A DNA stretch of 64,000 nucleotides from Rhizobiales bacterium Ga0077525. Lineage in GTDB: Bacteria; Pseudomonadota; Alphaproteobacteria; Rhizobiales; Xanthobacteraceae. The stretch spans positions 91,364 through 155,363 of the forward strand of contig LNDS01000036.1 in NCBI GenBank assembly GCA_001464835.1, written 5' to 3'. A program made the position numbers and the translations under genes. The stretch's first letter is position 1. Every line of letters starts with the position of its first letter. This document shows, piece by piece, positions 1 through 9,932 of this stretch. The notes under the pieces are model-generated. The model was given only the letters and a program-made list of their open reading frames with translations, ran no database searches and was not told the DNA's origin.

Positions 1-52
1 CCCCTGCTTCACGACTACGCAGGCCGCGAAAAGTTCCATCGACTGAAACGCT

Positions 53-499
53 CTACTGCTCGCGTTTGCGAAACACGACGAAGTGCGATAGCGAGAAATT
101 AATGACGAAGCTGACTAGGATCGAGATCAGCTTGGCCGCCACCAACGGCAGGAAATAAGACAATACGAACAAAGTCGCGGTCGCGCAGACCATGCCGGCA
201 ATGCCGGACGCGGCGAAGGTCGCATAATCGCGCCAGCGCAAAATCCGGCCCGACTCCGGGCCGAAGGTGATGAACGTGTTCATCCCGTAGGAAAACGACA
301 CCGCCACCAGCCAGGCCAGCACATTGGCCGGCACCAGCGGCCAGCGCAGCAGTTCCGCTACCGTCCAGAACACGCTGAAATCGATCGCGGTATTGACCAC
401 CCCGACCATGGCGAAACTGACCGCCTTGAGCGCGATGGCGCGCTCGTGCCAGGCCACGTTCAGACGAGCGACGATATTTTTCAGGGGTGCCGGTATCAT
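53..499 (-). CDS. GtrA-like membrane protein
   Basis: This 148-residue protein fits the GtrA family of small four-helix membrane proteins. These are thought to help move polyprenyl-phosphate-linked sugars across the inner membrane. Four hydrophobic segments are visible, at about residues 23-48, 57-78, 92-115 and 120-142, with the basic tail FRKREQ typical of the family. The ATG at 499 has a GGAG ribosome site about six bases upstream. It is divergent from the GT2 glycosyltransferase starting near 638, and GtrA plus a GtrB-like GT2 enzyme is a classic pair. Flippase activity is known only by analogy and the sugar carried cannot be read from sequence. Confidence 0.85.
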   Translation of the reverse strand: MIPAPLKNIVARLNVAWHERAIALKAVSFAMVGVVNTAIDFSVFWTVAELLRWPLVPANVLAWLVAVSFSYGMNTFITFGPESGRILRWRDYATFAASGIAGMVCATATLFVLSYFLPLVAAKLISILVSFVINFSLSHFVVFRKREQ

Positions 500-637
500 C
501 GCCGCTCCATAGCACTATGTCGCCGCGTGGTCCTATCCGAAAACGGCCCTTCCCCCGGGCGCGACAGCGGCGGCGCCATGCGGTATAGATCGCGGCTCCG
601 CCAGGAACCTTTGCCAGAGTGAATTAGGTTGACGAAA

Positions 638-1681
638 ATGCCGGCTAAAATCACGAAATCGGCGTCCCGGACAGGCAAAAGCCGCCCCGCCGATGGGCTG
701 TCCATCGTCGTGCCGGTTTTCAACGAGGCCAAGGGCCTGCCCAGCCTGCATGAACGCATCGCCGAAGTCGCGCGCTTCCTGAAGACCAAGCGCAACCTCA
801 CAGTCGAGGTCGTATATGTCGATGACGGCAGCAAGGACTTGACCAGCCAGACCGCCAACGCGCTGCCGGCGCTCCCGCTCGACGTGCAGGTGATTACCCT
901 TTCGCGCAATTTCGGCAAGGAAGCAGCCCTGCTCGCCGGTCTCGACCATGCCCGGCTCGGCGCCATATTGTTCATGGACGGCGACGGCCAGCATCCACCG
1001 AGCCTGATCGAGACATTGGTGTCGCGCTGGCAGGACGACGGCTACGACGTCGTCTACACCGCCAAAGCACACCGCGAGAACGAACCGTGGCTGCGCCGGA
1101 CGATGGTGCACTGGTTCTATTGGCTGCTGAACTGGCGCGCGCGCCTGAAAATTCCGGAAGACGCCGGCGACTTCCGCCTGCTGTCGCCGCGCGCCGCCGA
1201 TGCCTTGCGGCAGATGCCGGAGCGCAATCGCTTCTTCAAGGGCCTGTCGAGCTGGATCGGCTTTCGCCAGGTGCGCGTCAATTACGAGCCGGCTGAGCGC
1301 GAGCACGGCATGAGCACCTGGAACATCTGGGCGCTGATCGGCCTGTCGATCGAGGCGCTGACCTCGTTCTCGGTGGCGCCTTTGCGCGTCGCCAGCCTGC
1401 TTGGCGTCGTCATGGCGGCGACGGCGCTGCTGTTCGGCGCGTACATCGTCATCGAGACCGTATTGTTCGGCGAAGACGTGCCCGGCTATCCGTCGCTCGT
1501 CGTCGGCTTGATGGTGCTCGGCGGTGTGCAACTGATGATGATCGGCGTGCTCGGCGAATATATCGGCAAGCTGTTGTCCGAAATCAAAGGCCGCCCGGTC
1601 TATTTCGTCGCCGACCATACGATCAAGACCAGCGGCGAGCCGGCCAAGGTGCGAACTGCGCCGGCGCGCACAGCGGAGTGA
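638..1681 (+). CDS. GT2 family glycosyltransferase, polyprenyl-phosphate sugar synthase (GtrB/DPM1-like)
   Basis: The product (347 residues from the ATG at 638; a TTG at 629 is also possible) is an inner-membrane GT2 glycosyltransferase. It would transfer a sugar from a nucleotide donor to undecaprenyl phosphate on the cytoplasmic face. Visible motifs are VPVFNE at 25-30, DDGS at 62-65 and the metal/nucleotide motif DGDGQHP at 114-120. Two hydrophobic helices near residues 255-320 match the GtrB/ArnC/DPM1 layout. The next gene, a YdjC-fold deacetylase, starts 24 bases downstream, so the two are probably co-transcribed. The pairing resembles FlmF2-NaxD, where the lipid-linked sugar is an N-acetylhexosamine; that substrate is my inference. 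Confidence 0.9.
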   Translation: MPAKITKSASRTGKSRPADGLSIVVPVFNEAKGLPSLHERIAEVARFLKTKRNLTVEVVYVDDGSKDLTSQTANALPALPLDVQVITLSRNFGKEAALLAGLDHARLGAILFMDGDGQHPPSLIETLVSRWQDDGYDVVYTAKAHRENEPWLRRTMVHWFYWLLNWRARLKIPEDAGDFRLLSPRAADALRQMPERNRFFKGLSSWIGFRQVRVNYEPAEREHGMSTWNIWALIGLSIEALTSFSVAPLRVASLLGVVMAATALLFGAYIVIETVLFGEDVPGYPSLVVGLMVLGGVQLMMIGVLGEYIGKLLSEIKGRPVYFVADHTIKTSGEPAKVRTAPARTAE

Positions 1682-1705
1682 ATTGAGATTCGCAAACCCA
1701 AGACT

Positions 1706-2536
1706 TTGCCGATCCGCCGCCTCTGGCTTTGTGCCGACGATTACGGCATGGCGCCCGGCGTCAACGACGCTATCCGGCAGTTGATCGCCAAACGGCGCAT
1801 CAACGCCACCTCGGTGATGATGCCGGCCGCCTATCTCGGTACTGGCGAGGCGCAAGCTCTGGCAGCGCTCAATGACGATGAGCCGCGCGCCGCGATCGGC
1901 CTGCACGTCACGATGACCGCGCCGTTTGCGCCAATGAGCGGCGGCTTTGCGCCGCTGCGCGACGGCGCTTTTCTGCCGATCAATGAGATGATGAAACTGG
2001 CGGTGACGCGGCGGCTGTCCGAAGCGCCGCTGGTCGCCGAGATTACCGCGCAGTTGCGCGCTTTCATCGACATGTTCGGCCGCGCGCCGGATTTTCTCGA
2101 CGGCCACCAGCACGTTCACCTGCTGCCGCAGGTGCGCAACGCCTTCCTGAAAGTGGCGAGCGAAATGGCGCCGAACGCCTGGGTGCGGCAATGTGGCCGG
2201 GCCCGCGCCGGGCGCATGGTGCATGACCGCAAGTCGCTGGTGCTCGACGTTTTGAGCCTCGGCTTCAAAAGCCAGGCGGCGCGGCACGGCCTGGCCACCA
2301 ATCCGGCCTTCGCCGGCGCCTATGCGTTCACGTCCAAGGCCCGGTTTGCAAAGCTGTTTCCGCGCTTTCTCAACGGATTGCCGGATGGCGGCCTGATCAT
2401 GTGTCATCCGGGCTTCGTCGATGCCGAACTAATCGCGGTGGATTCGCTGACGGCCTTGCGCGAGCATGAATTCGCCTTTTTCAATTCGGATGCTTATTTG
2501 GGCGTATTGGCCGAGCACAATGTCGCGCTGGCCTGA
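1706..2536 (+). CDS. ChbG/HpnK/NaxD (YdjC family) carbohydrate deacetylase
   Basis: This 276-residue protein belongs to the YdjC/ChbG family of metal-dependent deacetylases. The family includes HpnK (hopanoid biosynthesis), ChbG (chito-oligosaccharides) and NaxD (undecaprenyl-phosphate N-acetylgalactosamine). Diagnostic residues are present: DDYG at 11-14 with the metal-binding Asp, GLHVT with His67, and DGHQHVHL at 132-139 with the His cluster. The only in-frame start after the preceding stop is the TTG at 1706. It directly follows a GT2 polyprenyl-phosphate glycosyltransferase, and no hopanoid genes are present. A NaxD-like role on a lipid-linked sugar therefore fits the context better than HpnK. 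Confidence 0.85.
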   Translation: MPIRRLWLCADDYGMAPGVNDAIRQLIAKRRINATSVMMPAAYLGTGEAQALAALNDDEPRAAIGLHVTMTAPFAPMSGGFAPLRDGAFLPINEMMKLAVTRRLSEAPLVAEITAQLRAFIDMFGRAPDFLDGHQHVHLLPQVRNAFLKVASEMAPNAWVRQCGRARAGRMVHDRKSLVLDVLSLGFKSQAARHGLATNPAFAGAYAFTSKARFAKLFPRFLNGLPDGGLIMCHPGFVDAELIAVDSLTALREHEFAFFNSDAYLGVLAEHNVALA

Positions 2537-2618
2537 GGCCACTGGCGAAAGCTTTGGCGCTTCCTAGATAAAGTTCTGCACGCTGTTTCGACATGCTGTT
2601 GCAACGGGAGGATACGAG

Positions 2619-3317
2619 ATGACGCCGCAAGAACGCCAATTGGTGACCGATCTGTTCGACCGCCTGGCGCGGCTGGAAACCTCGCCACGCGATGCCGAGG
2701 CCGAGCGCGCGATTGCCGATGGCAACCGCCGCGCCCCGCACGCGCTCTATGCGCTGGTGCAGACGGTGCTGGTGCAGGACGAAGCGCTCAAGCGCGCCGA
2801 CGCCCGCATCCGCGAACTTGGCGGCGAAGACGACCAGCCGCAAGGCGGCGGTTTTCTCGAAACCATGCGCAACGCCGTGACCGGTCGCGGCTCGGTGCCG
2901 AGCGTCCGCGCCAGCCAGCCCGACAGCCGCTGGAACACCGGCGCAGCTTTGCAGCAAGGCGCGCAGCCGGCCCAAGCGCAAGGTCCTGCGCCCGGCACCG
3001 GCGGCGGATCGTTTCTCGGCACCGCCGCGGCAACCGCAGCCGGCGTGATCGGCGGTTCGCTGCTGTTCAATTCCATCGGCGGTCTGTTCGGCGGCGGCCA
3101 GCACAGCGGCAGCGCCTTCGGCAATACGCGCGACAACGAGCCGTCCGGTTCACCGTGGGACAACAATGCGTCCGGCGGCGACCTGTCGCGCGATGCCGGC
3201 TTGAATGATGTCGGCGACAATCGCAGCGCCGGCCTATTCGACAGCGATGCGTCCGATTCAGGCGGCGACTTTGGCGGCGGTGATTTCGGCGGCGGCGATG
3301 GCGGTGGTGGCGACTAA
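2619..3317 (+). CDS. DUF2076 domain-containing protein
   Basis: This 232-residue protein begins with the hallmark of DUF2076 (MTPQERQLVTDLFDRLARLE), followed by a helical region to about residue 75. A low-complexity Pro/Gln/Ala linker follows. A hydrophobic Gly/Ala segment (GTAAATAAGVIGGSLLF, about 134-150) may be a membrane anchor, and the tail is strongly acidic and Gly/Asp-rich (GGGDFGGGDGGGGD). A GGGAGG-like ribosome site (GGGAGG at about 2607) precedes the ATG. The family is common in alphaproteobacteria and has no established function. It is convergent with the L,D-transpeptidase that ends 15 bases away. Confidence 0.8.
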   Translation: MTPQERQLVTDLFDRLARLETSPRDAEAERAIADGNRRAPHALYALVQTVLVQDEALKRADARIRELGGEDDQPQGGGFLETMRNAVTGRGSVPSVRASQPDSRWNTGAALQQGAQPAQAQGPAPGTGGGSFLGTAAATAAGVIGGSLLFNSIGGLFGGGQHSGSAFGNTRDNEPSGSPWDNNASGGDLSRDAGLNDVGDNRSAGLFDSDASDSGGDFGGGDFGGGDGGGGD

Positions 3318-3331
3318 GTTCGCACCGGGCG

Positions 3332-4108
3332 CTACAGCACCAAAACCTTAGCGCCGACCTTGACGCGGCCGTACAGATCGATGACGTCGGCATTGCGCAT
3401 GCGGATGCATCCAGACGACACGTTCTGCCCGATGGTCCAGGGCTCGTTCGAGCCGTGGATGCGATAGAGTGTCGAACCGAGATACATTGCGCGCGCGCCA
3501 AGCGGATTGCTCGGGCCCCCGGCCACGAATTTCGGCAGATAAGGCTGGCGCTCGAGCATCTCTTTCGGCGGCACCCAGTCCGGCCATTCCTTCATCGACG
3601 AAATCGTGTGCATGCCCGACCAGGTAAAGCCAGGGCGGCCGACACCGATGCCGTAACGCAAGGCCCGGCCGCCGGGCTGCACCAGATACAAGAACTTGTT
3701 CGGCGTATCGATCACGATGGTGCCGGGCGTTTCCGGGCCGTGATAGATCACCTCCTGGCGCAGGAAAATCGGATCGATTGGATAGCCGTCCGCCAACGGA
3801 TCGACCATCGGGCCGGTGTTGGCATAAAGCGGCTGCGGGCTCGGCTGCGGCTCGCCATAAAAATTCTGCGGCGGCGCTACGTATTGCGGTTTGCGGCCGT
3901 TGTCGCCGAACAAGGCTTCGATGAAGCCGCCACCCAAATTCGTCTGCATGCGCTGGGGCTGCGCAACGACCACCATTGGCGGCGTCATCGATTGCGCCAT
4001 GGCTGGAGCCGCCAACAAGCCCGCCATAGCCGTGCCGGCGAGCAGGCTCGCGGCGGTGCCGATGAGAATTGAACGCTGCATCACGCTACTCACAAATTTT
4101 CGTCGCAT
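3332..4108 (-). CDS. L,D-transpeptidase (YkuD domain), exported
   Basis: This is a periplasmic L,D-transpeptidase of the ErfK/YbiS/YkuD family, which makes 3-3 peptidoglycan cross-links or attaches proteins to the wall. From the ATG at 4108 it has 258 residues. It starts with an n-region and hydrophobic core ending in AMAQ, a plausible signal peptidase site; an internal ATG at 4081 also precedes the core. The catalytic domain begins near GTIVIDTPNKFLYLV. It carries the active-site block with His (YRIHGSNEPW), the nucleophile Cys (VSSGCIRMRN) and the final Arg. Ser replaces the more usual His before Gly-Cys, a common variant. The reading frame extends upstream to 4228, but that extension lacks signal-peptide logic. 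Confidence 0.88.
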   Translation of the reverse strand: MRRKFVSSVMQRSILIGTAASLLAGTAMAGLLAAPAMAQSMTPPMVVVAQPQRMQTNLGGGFIEALFGDNGRKPQYVAPPQNFYGEPQPSPQPLYANTGPMVDPLADGYPIDPIFLRQEVIYHGPETPGTIVIDTPNKFLYLVQPGGRALRYGIGVGRPGFTWSGMHTISSMKEWPDWVPPKEMLERQPYLPKFVAGGPSNPLGARAMYLGSTLYRIHGSNEPWTIGQNVSSGCIRMRNADVIDLYGRVKVGAKVLVL

Positions 4109-4347
4109 GAGCAGTACAGAGGCAAACACACACCGATTGGTAAACCATGCGCGGCCCTGGGCCGCATTGCGGCCCGGGCACCGCTGCTTCGTCGGCTTAG
4201 CGTTTATTTTGCGTAAAGCGCGGCGCATCGTGGTTAATGCCGTCTTGCGCCGCGCTTGTTTTTTACGAGCGCGGCGGCTGACCGCAACCCAGCGTTAATG
4301 TGCGACGCGATAAAACTCTGGTGGGAACTGCGAAAAGGGACGGTCGC

Positions 4348-4956
4348 GTGCAACGCAAGGTTTTCCGCATCGAGCAGATGATGACGGGCAAGAGGCCGGC
4401 AGCGCAGGCCCAGCCTTATGCTCATCCTCATGCCCGTGACGATGCTCCGCATGTGAAAGCGGAATTGGCGCTCATCCGCGACATGCTGGCCCGGCACAAG
4501 CGCGATCTCGGCGAACTGATCGGATGCGGCGGCGAGCGCCGCATGACGCGCGCGAGTGATGAACTCGACGCGGCGATCGACGGCATGGAAAAGGCAACGC
4601 AGAAAATCTTGAAGTCGGTCGAAGTCATCGACGACAGCGCCAAGGCTCTCGCCGCGTCGCTCAAGGATGACTACAAGCGCGGCCTGGCGCAGGACATTCA
4701 GGACAATGTTGTGCGCATCTACGAGTCGTGCAATTTCCAGGACATTGCCGGCCAACGCATCGCCAAGGCGATGACGACGCTCACGGCAATCGAGGATCAG
4801 GTGTCGGACATGCTGACGCGCTGCAACGGCATCGCAGCGGCGAAGCCGCTACCGCGCGCGGGCGTGCAGGATGAACGCGGCCTTCTCAATGGGCCGAAGC
4901 TCGCCGGCGACACCGGCCACGCCAGCCAGCGCGACATCGACAAGATGTTCGGCTGA
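4348..4956 (+). CDS. CheZ-like protein phosphatase
   Basis: The protein matches the CheZ phosphatase family, which dephosphorylates CheY~P in chemotaxis. The key block CNFQDIAGQRIAKAM contains the Gln that corresponds to the catalytic Gln147 of enteric CheZ, on a long helical hairpin typical of the family. I choose the GTG at 4348 because AAGGGAC lies eight bases upstream and the product then starts VQRKVFRIEQMM. An in-frame ATG at 4300 would add 16 residues. No other chemotaxis or flagellar gene is in the window, so this is an isolated copy. Its partner response regulator cannot be identified from context. Confidence 0.8.
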   Translation: MQRKVFRIEQMMTGKRPAAQAQPYAHPHARDDAPHVKAELALIRDMLARHKRDLGELIGCGGERRMTRASDELDAAIDGMEKATQKILKSVEVIDDSAKALAASLKDDYKRGLAQDIQDNVVRIYESCNFQDIAGQRIAKAMTTLTAIEDQVSDMLTRCNGIAAAKPLPRAGVQDERGLLNGPKLAGDTGHASQRDIDKMFG

Positions 4957-4971
4957 GCTGTCACGCGGAGG

Positions 4972-6162
4972 CTACGGCCTTCTGATCACGATAAAGCAGA
5001 TCAAGCCGACGGCGGCGAAACTGCCGGCCAACGCCAGCGCCGCGAAGTCGGAGGCTTGATCGATCACGAAGGCCATGATCAAGGGCGCCGCCGCCTGCAT
5101 CAGCAAAAACGGCGCCGCGAGCCGGCCCATCAGCCGGCCGTAACCCTGCGCGCCGAACAGCGCCAGCGGCACCGCGCCGCGCGTGATGGTGACGAGGCCG
5201 TTGGCGCCGCCGAACATCAAGGCGAACGCCGCCGCCACCGGCACCGACACGCCGAGCACCGCCAGCATAACGAAAGCGCACAGCAAGGTGCCGAGCGCGA
5301 AGCGCACCACCCACAAAGGATGCAGATCCTTGCCGAATGAAAATTCGATCAATCGCGCGCCGACCTGAGCCGGACCGAACAGCGCGCCGATCCACACCAC
5401 GGTGCCGGCATCGATGCCGCTGCGCGAAAAGATCGCCAGGAGATGCGCCGACAGGCCGGACGGTACGAAGGCGTAAGCCGCAAAGGCCGACGCCACCAGA
5501 ATGAACGGCAGTCCTTTCGACGGCAGCAGCCTGGCGGGCGCCGCTCCGACGTCGCCGGTTTTCGGCACGGCGATTTCGGCGCGACTGCGCGGCAGCACGA
5601 AGGCGTGTAGCGGGGCACAGACCAAGGCGAGCAGCGCGGCATAGACTAGATAAGTGCCGCGCCAGCCGACCGCCTCGATGAGGAAATGCGTCGCCGGCCA
5701 GCCGGCGGTCGAGGCAAAGCCGCCGGCGAGCGTCAGCGCCGTGATCGGCCTGCGCGCGGCGGCGCCGAAGATGCGGCCGAGCGTGCCGAAGGCGGCATCG
5801 TAAAGGCTCGCCGACAACGCCGCGCCGAGCACGATCCAGACCGCGAAATAGGCGGCCGGATGTTCGGCATAGCCGATGAGGATGAGGCCGAGCGCGCCGG
5901 TGAGCGAGCCCGCGGTCATGACGACGTGACCGCCGAAGCGATCGATCGAACGGCCGACAAAGGGCGCGATCAGGCCGGCGGTGAGCAGCGCCACCGAGAA
6001 GCCGGCCATGGACAAAGCCAGCGACCAGGAGCGCTCGGCCGCGATCAGCGGCACGATCAGCACCGGCGTGTAAAAAATGGAGCCCCACGCGATGATCTGC
6101 GTGACGCCGAGGACCGGCACTGCGCGCCAAGGTCCGTGGATGAATTCGCGGGGAGAAGGCAT
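4972..6162 (-). CDS. MFS transporter
   Basis: This is a major facilitator superfamily carrier of about 396 residues with roughly twelve hydrophobic segments. The family loop between helices 2 and 3 is visible as GRSIDRFGGHVV. The substrate is not evident; related oxalate/formate-like and monocarboxylate-type carriers share the WGSIFYTP opening helix. The ATG at 6162 (MPSPREFIHGPWRAV) is preferred. An upstream ATG at 6189 adds nine residues, and its apparent ribosome site lies inside a dispersed palindrome. It is a single gene facing leftward, convergent with the CheZ-like gene. Confidence 0.85.
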   Translation of the reverse strand: MPSPREFIHGPWRAVPVLGVTQIIAWGSIFYTPVLIVPLIAAERSWSLALSMAGFSVALLTAGLIAPFVGRSIDRFGGHVVMTAGSLTGALGLILIGYAEHPAAYFAVWIVLGAALSASLYDAAFGTLGRIFGAAARRPITALTLAGGFASTAGWPATHFLIEAVGWRGTYLVYAALLALVCAPLHAFVLPRSRAEIAVPKTGDVGAAPARLLPSKGLPFILVASAFAAYAFVPSGLSAHLLAIFSRSGIDAGTVVWIGALFGPAQVGARLIEFSFGKDLHPLWVVRFALGTLLCAFVMLAVLGVSVPVAAAFALMFGGANGLVTITRGAVPLALFGAQGYGRLMGRLAAPFLLMQAAAPLIMAFVIDQASDFAALALAGSFAAVGLICFIVIRRP

Positions 6163-6192
6163 GAAGGCTTCTTGCGCCGGAAGCGGCATCTC

Positions 6193-6322
6193 CTCTCCCC
6201 CCTTGCGGGGAGAGGGGTGGGGTGAGGGGCCGCTACAGATAGCACACAGAATCGCGGCGAGGCCCCCTCACCCGGCCTCCGCGTTGCACGCGAAAGCCGA
6301 CCTCTCCCCGCACGCGGGGAGA
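6193..6322. repeat. Intergenic palindromic repeat element
   Basis: A 130-base compound palindrome lies between the MFS gene and the lipoprotein gene. It holds a CTCTCCCC/GGGGAGAG hairpin at 6193-6214, long-range arms GGGTGAGGGGCC at 6220-6231 against GGCCCCCTCACCC at 6261-6273, and a third hairpin CTCTCCCCG/CGGGGAGA at 6302-6322. This nested layout is typical of dispersed palindromic elements in Bradyrhizobium-like genomes. It may also act as a transcription-end structure for the leftward lipoprotein gene. Confidence 0.75.
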
Positions 6323-6338
6323 AGAAAGAAAGAAGCTA

Positions 6339-6956
6339 CTACCTCTGGATCGGCGGCTGCACCGGCGCCGGCGCCGGGCGGGCGGCTGCTGGCCGCGCTG
6401 CGGCAGGCTTGGCGGCCGGCTTGGCCGCCGTTCTCGGCCGCGGCCTTTTCACGCCCTCGGCCGGGCAGCGGACATAGACCATGCTGCCGTAGCGGCCATG
6501 CACTTCCGGATCCACGAAGCGCAGGATCAGGAGGCGGCCGTCGAACTGCACAACCTCGCGGTCCAGCGCGCCGCCCGGCGGATCTTCGGCCGGGCCAATG
6601 AAGTCCTTACCGCCGACCGCGCCCTTGACGCGCAATTCGGTCGGCGTCGGCTGGTCGGCCAGATGCATCATGACGCCGCCGGTCGGCCCCATGGTGATGA
6701 CGTAAGGCTGGCGGCACTGGTTGACCGCGGCGGCTTCGGTGCGCGGCCGGTCCTCGTCCTTGTGATAGGCGGCGAGGCCGTAGCTGCCGACCAGGTTCTG
6801 TGGCGGGAATGACGGCGGTAACGGCTGCGCCACCGGCGGGGGCGGCGGCGGCTCGGGCGACTGATTGGTGGAGGCACAGCCGGCAAGGCCAAAACCGAGC
6901 CCGAGGACGGCCAAAACCGTGAATGTCGGCAGTTTAGGACGTTGGCGGCGGATCAT
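6339..6956 (-). CDS. Putative lipoprotein of unknown function
   Basis: From the ATG at 6956 this 205-residue product has a signal peptide ending in the lipobox LAGC, so it should be lipid-anchored (an upstream ATG at 6980 adds eight residues). A Pro-rich linker follows, then a compact domain of about 110 residues containing two Cys, then an Ala/Pro/Lys-rich tail (AKPAAKPAAARPAAARPAPAP) suggestive of peptidoglycan or envelope association. I recognise no enzymatic motif. It is divergent from groES across 130 bases that carry the heat-shock promoter. Confidence 0.75.
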   Translation of the reverse strand: MIRRQRPKLPTFTVLAVLGLGFGLAGCASTNQSPEPPPPPPVAQPLPPSFPPQNLVGSYGLAAYHKDEDRPRTEAAAVNQCRQPYVITMGPTGGVMMHLADQPTPTELRVKGAVGGKDFIGPAEDPPGGALDREVVQFDGRLLILRFVDPEVHGRYGSMVYVRCPAEGVKRPRPRTAAKPAAKPAAARPAAARPAPAPVQPPIQR

Positions 6957-7086
6957 TCGGGCTCCTCGGAGACGTAACATTGAATTTTATTGGCGGGTCA
7001 AGCAAGCGCCTCCGCGAGGCTCTCCTGACCGGGCTTTACGCCATCATTACGGCCAGTCCGGCCTGGCACGAACCGGTCCGGCCAAC

Positions 7087-7115
7087 TTGACACCTAACTG
7101 TTAAGGCAATATCTC
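7087..7115 (+). promoter_or_regulatory. groESL sigma70-type promoter
   Basis: TTGACA at 7087-7092 is a perfect -35 box, followed after 17 bases by TATCTC at 7110-7115 as the -10. The predicted start, near 7122, lies just before the CIRCE operator, the usual arrangement for HrcA-repressed groESL. Confidence 0.75.
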
Positions 7116-7127
7116 CCCCATCGATAA

Positions 7128-7154
7128 TTAGCACTCTCTATTAAAGAGTGCTAA
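7128..7154 (+). promoter_or_regulatory. CIRCE operator (HrcA binding site)
   Basis: TTAGCACTC at 7128-7136, nine spacer bases, then GAGTGCTAA at 7146-7154. This is an exact match to the CIRCE consensus bound by the HrcA repressor. It sits at the predicted transcription start and 70 bases before groES, so groESL here should be HrcA-repressed and heat-induced. Confidence 0.97.
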
Positions 7155-7224
7155 TAGACTGCACCTACGACACATTCCGTCACATCGTCTGCGATATCAG
7201 CGTTTCAAAAAGCCGAGGAAGCCC

Positions 7225-7521
7225 ATGGCCAAGACCAAGTTCCGCCCCCTGCACGACCGCGTCGTCGTCCGCCGCATCAACGCCCAAGAGAAGACCAAGG
7301 GCGGCATCATTATTCCGGACACCGCCCAGGAAAAGCCGTCCGAAGGCGAAGTGATCGCCGTCGGCCCCGGTGGCCGCGACGAGAACGGCAAGCTGACCCC
7401 CATGGATATTAAGTCCGGCGACCGCGTTTTGTTCGGCAAATGGTCGGGCACCGAGGTCAAGCTCGACGGCGAGGACCTTCTGATCATGAAAGAGTCCGAC
7501 ATCATGGGCGTGATCGCCTAA
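7225..7521 (+). CDS. groES: Co-chaperonin GroES
   Basis: This 98-residue protein is the 10 kDa co-chaperonin that caps the GroEL ring in the cytoplasm. It has the family opening [13 protein letters not shown], the mobile-loop region [18 protein letters not shown] (residues 17-32) and the conserved [15 protein letters not shown] block. The length is normal. GAGGA lies about seven bases before the ATG. It is the first gene of the CIRCE-controlled operon, with groEL starting 142 bases downstream after a palindromic repeat. Confidence 0.98.
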   Translation: MAKTKFRPLHDRVVVRRINAQEKTKGGIIIPDTAQEKPSEGEVIAVGPGGRDENGKLTPMDIKSGDRVLFGKWSGTEVKLDGEDLLIMKESDIMGVIA

Positions 7522-7530
7522 CGCGCTAGC

Positions 7531-9313
<1,783 letters not shown>

Positions 9314-9338
9314 GCCCTTCCCTCTCGAACACGAAACG

Positions 9339-9364
9339 AAAGGCCGCCGAAAGGCGGCCTTTTT
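9339..9364 (+). terminator. groESL Rho-independent terminator
   Basis: AAAGGCCGCC, a GAAA tetraloop, then GGCGGCCTTT and further T residues. The ten-pair stem starts 25 bases after the groEL stop. Confidence 0.95.
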
Positions 9365-9389
9365 GCTTTCAGTTAGGTTCTCGAGAATA

Positions 9390-9821
9390 TCAATGGCTCG
9401 ACGCACGAAACCGCATCGGCGCAGGGCCCAGAAGTTCGATGCCGTCGCCACGCTTGCGCCATTCGGTCACTTGCGTCAGGGCCTCGAGCGTTTGCATGTC
9501 GGCCTGGACGCGGTCTTCGCTGCACTGGCCCGTGCTCATGTATTGCGGCAACGCCTCGGACAGCGGCGCGATCTCTATCCTGATGGCAGTGTCGGACACC
9601 TGCACGCGCGCCTTCGCGGTGCGGCACCATAGCTCGATGGTCGTGATCCCGTTTTCCACAACGGTCAAGAACGGCACGCGCTTGAGCGGGCGCATCGGCG
9701 CGACATCGAGCAGCAGCACGCGGTCATAAGGAAACTCGTCGGCGGCGCGGGTCGAGGCTGGACCGCCCAGGACAGTCGCCGCGATCATCAACACAGAGAA
9801 GGCGATCGCACGACGATTCAT
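9390..9821 (-). CDS. Hypothetical exported protein
   Basis: From the ATG at 9821 (an earlier one at 9845 adds eight residues) this product of about 143 residues starts MNRRAIAFSVLMIAATVLGG and has a likely signal peptidase site after TRAA. The mature part has two Cys (IELWCRTAKA and STGQCSED) that could form a disulfide. I do not recognise the family. It is transcribed toward the groEL terminator as a single gene, which suggests a small periplasmic protein. Confidence 0.65.
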   Translation of the reverse strand: MNRRAIAFSVLMIAATVLGGPASTRAADEFPYDRVLLLDVAPMRPLKRVPFLTVVENGITTIELWCRTAKARVQVSDTAIRIEIAPLSEALPQYMSTGQCSEDRVQADMQTLEALTQVTEWRKRGDGIELLGPAPMRFRASSH

Positions 9822-9932
9822 GAAGCTCTCCAGACGGGCGGCCACGGCAGCAAGCCCCTGAATTGCCGTCTCAAAGCGCCAACGTCAAGGCGGTGAGACA
9901 AATTCCCACAGGCGGGACGATATGGCCAAAAT

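Noticed and set aside
1..39. Possible start of a leftward gene (ATG at 39, MELFAACVVKQG)
   Set aside because: Thirteen open codons and a weak ribosome site are too little to call a gene; noted because a transferase gene here would fit the GtrA set.
533..2407. 624-codon open frame antisense to the GT2 and deacetylase genes
   Set aside because: It mirrors genes with clear motifs, is full of Arg/His/Gln of the kind produced by reading GC-rich codons backwards, and has no domain.
4961..6130. 389-codon same-strand alternative frame in the MFS gene
   Set aside because: The parallel frame has twelve hydrophobic segments and family motifs; this one is Arg-rich with no membrane pattern.
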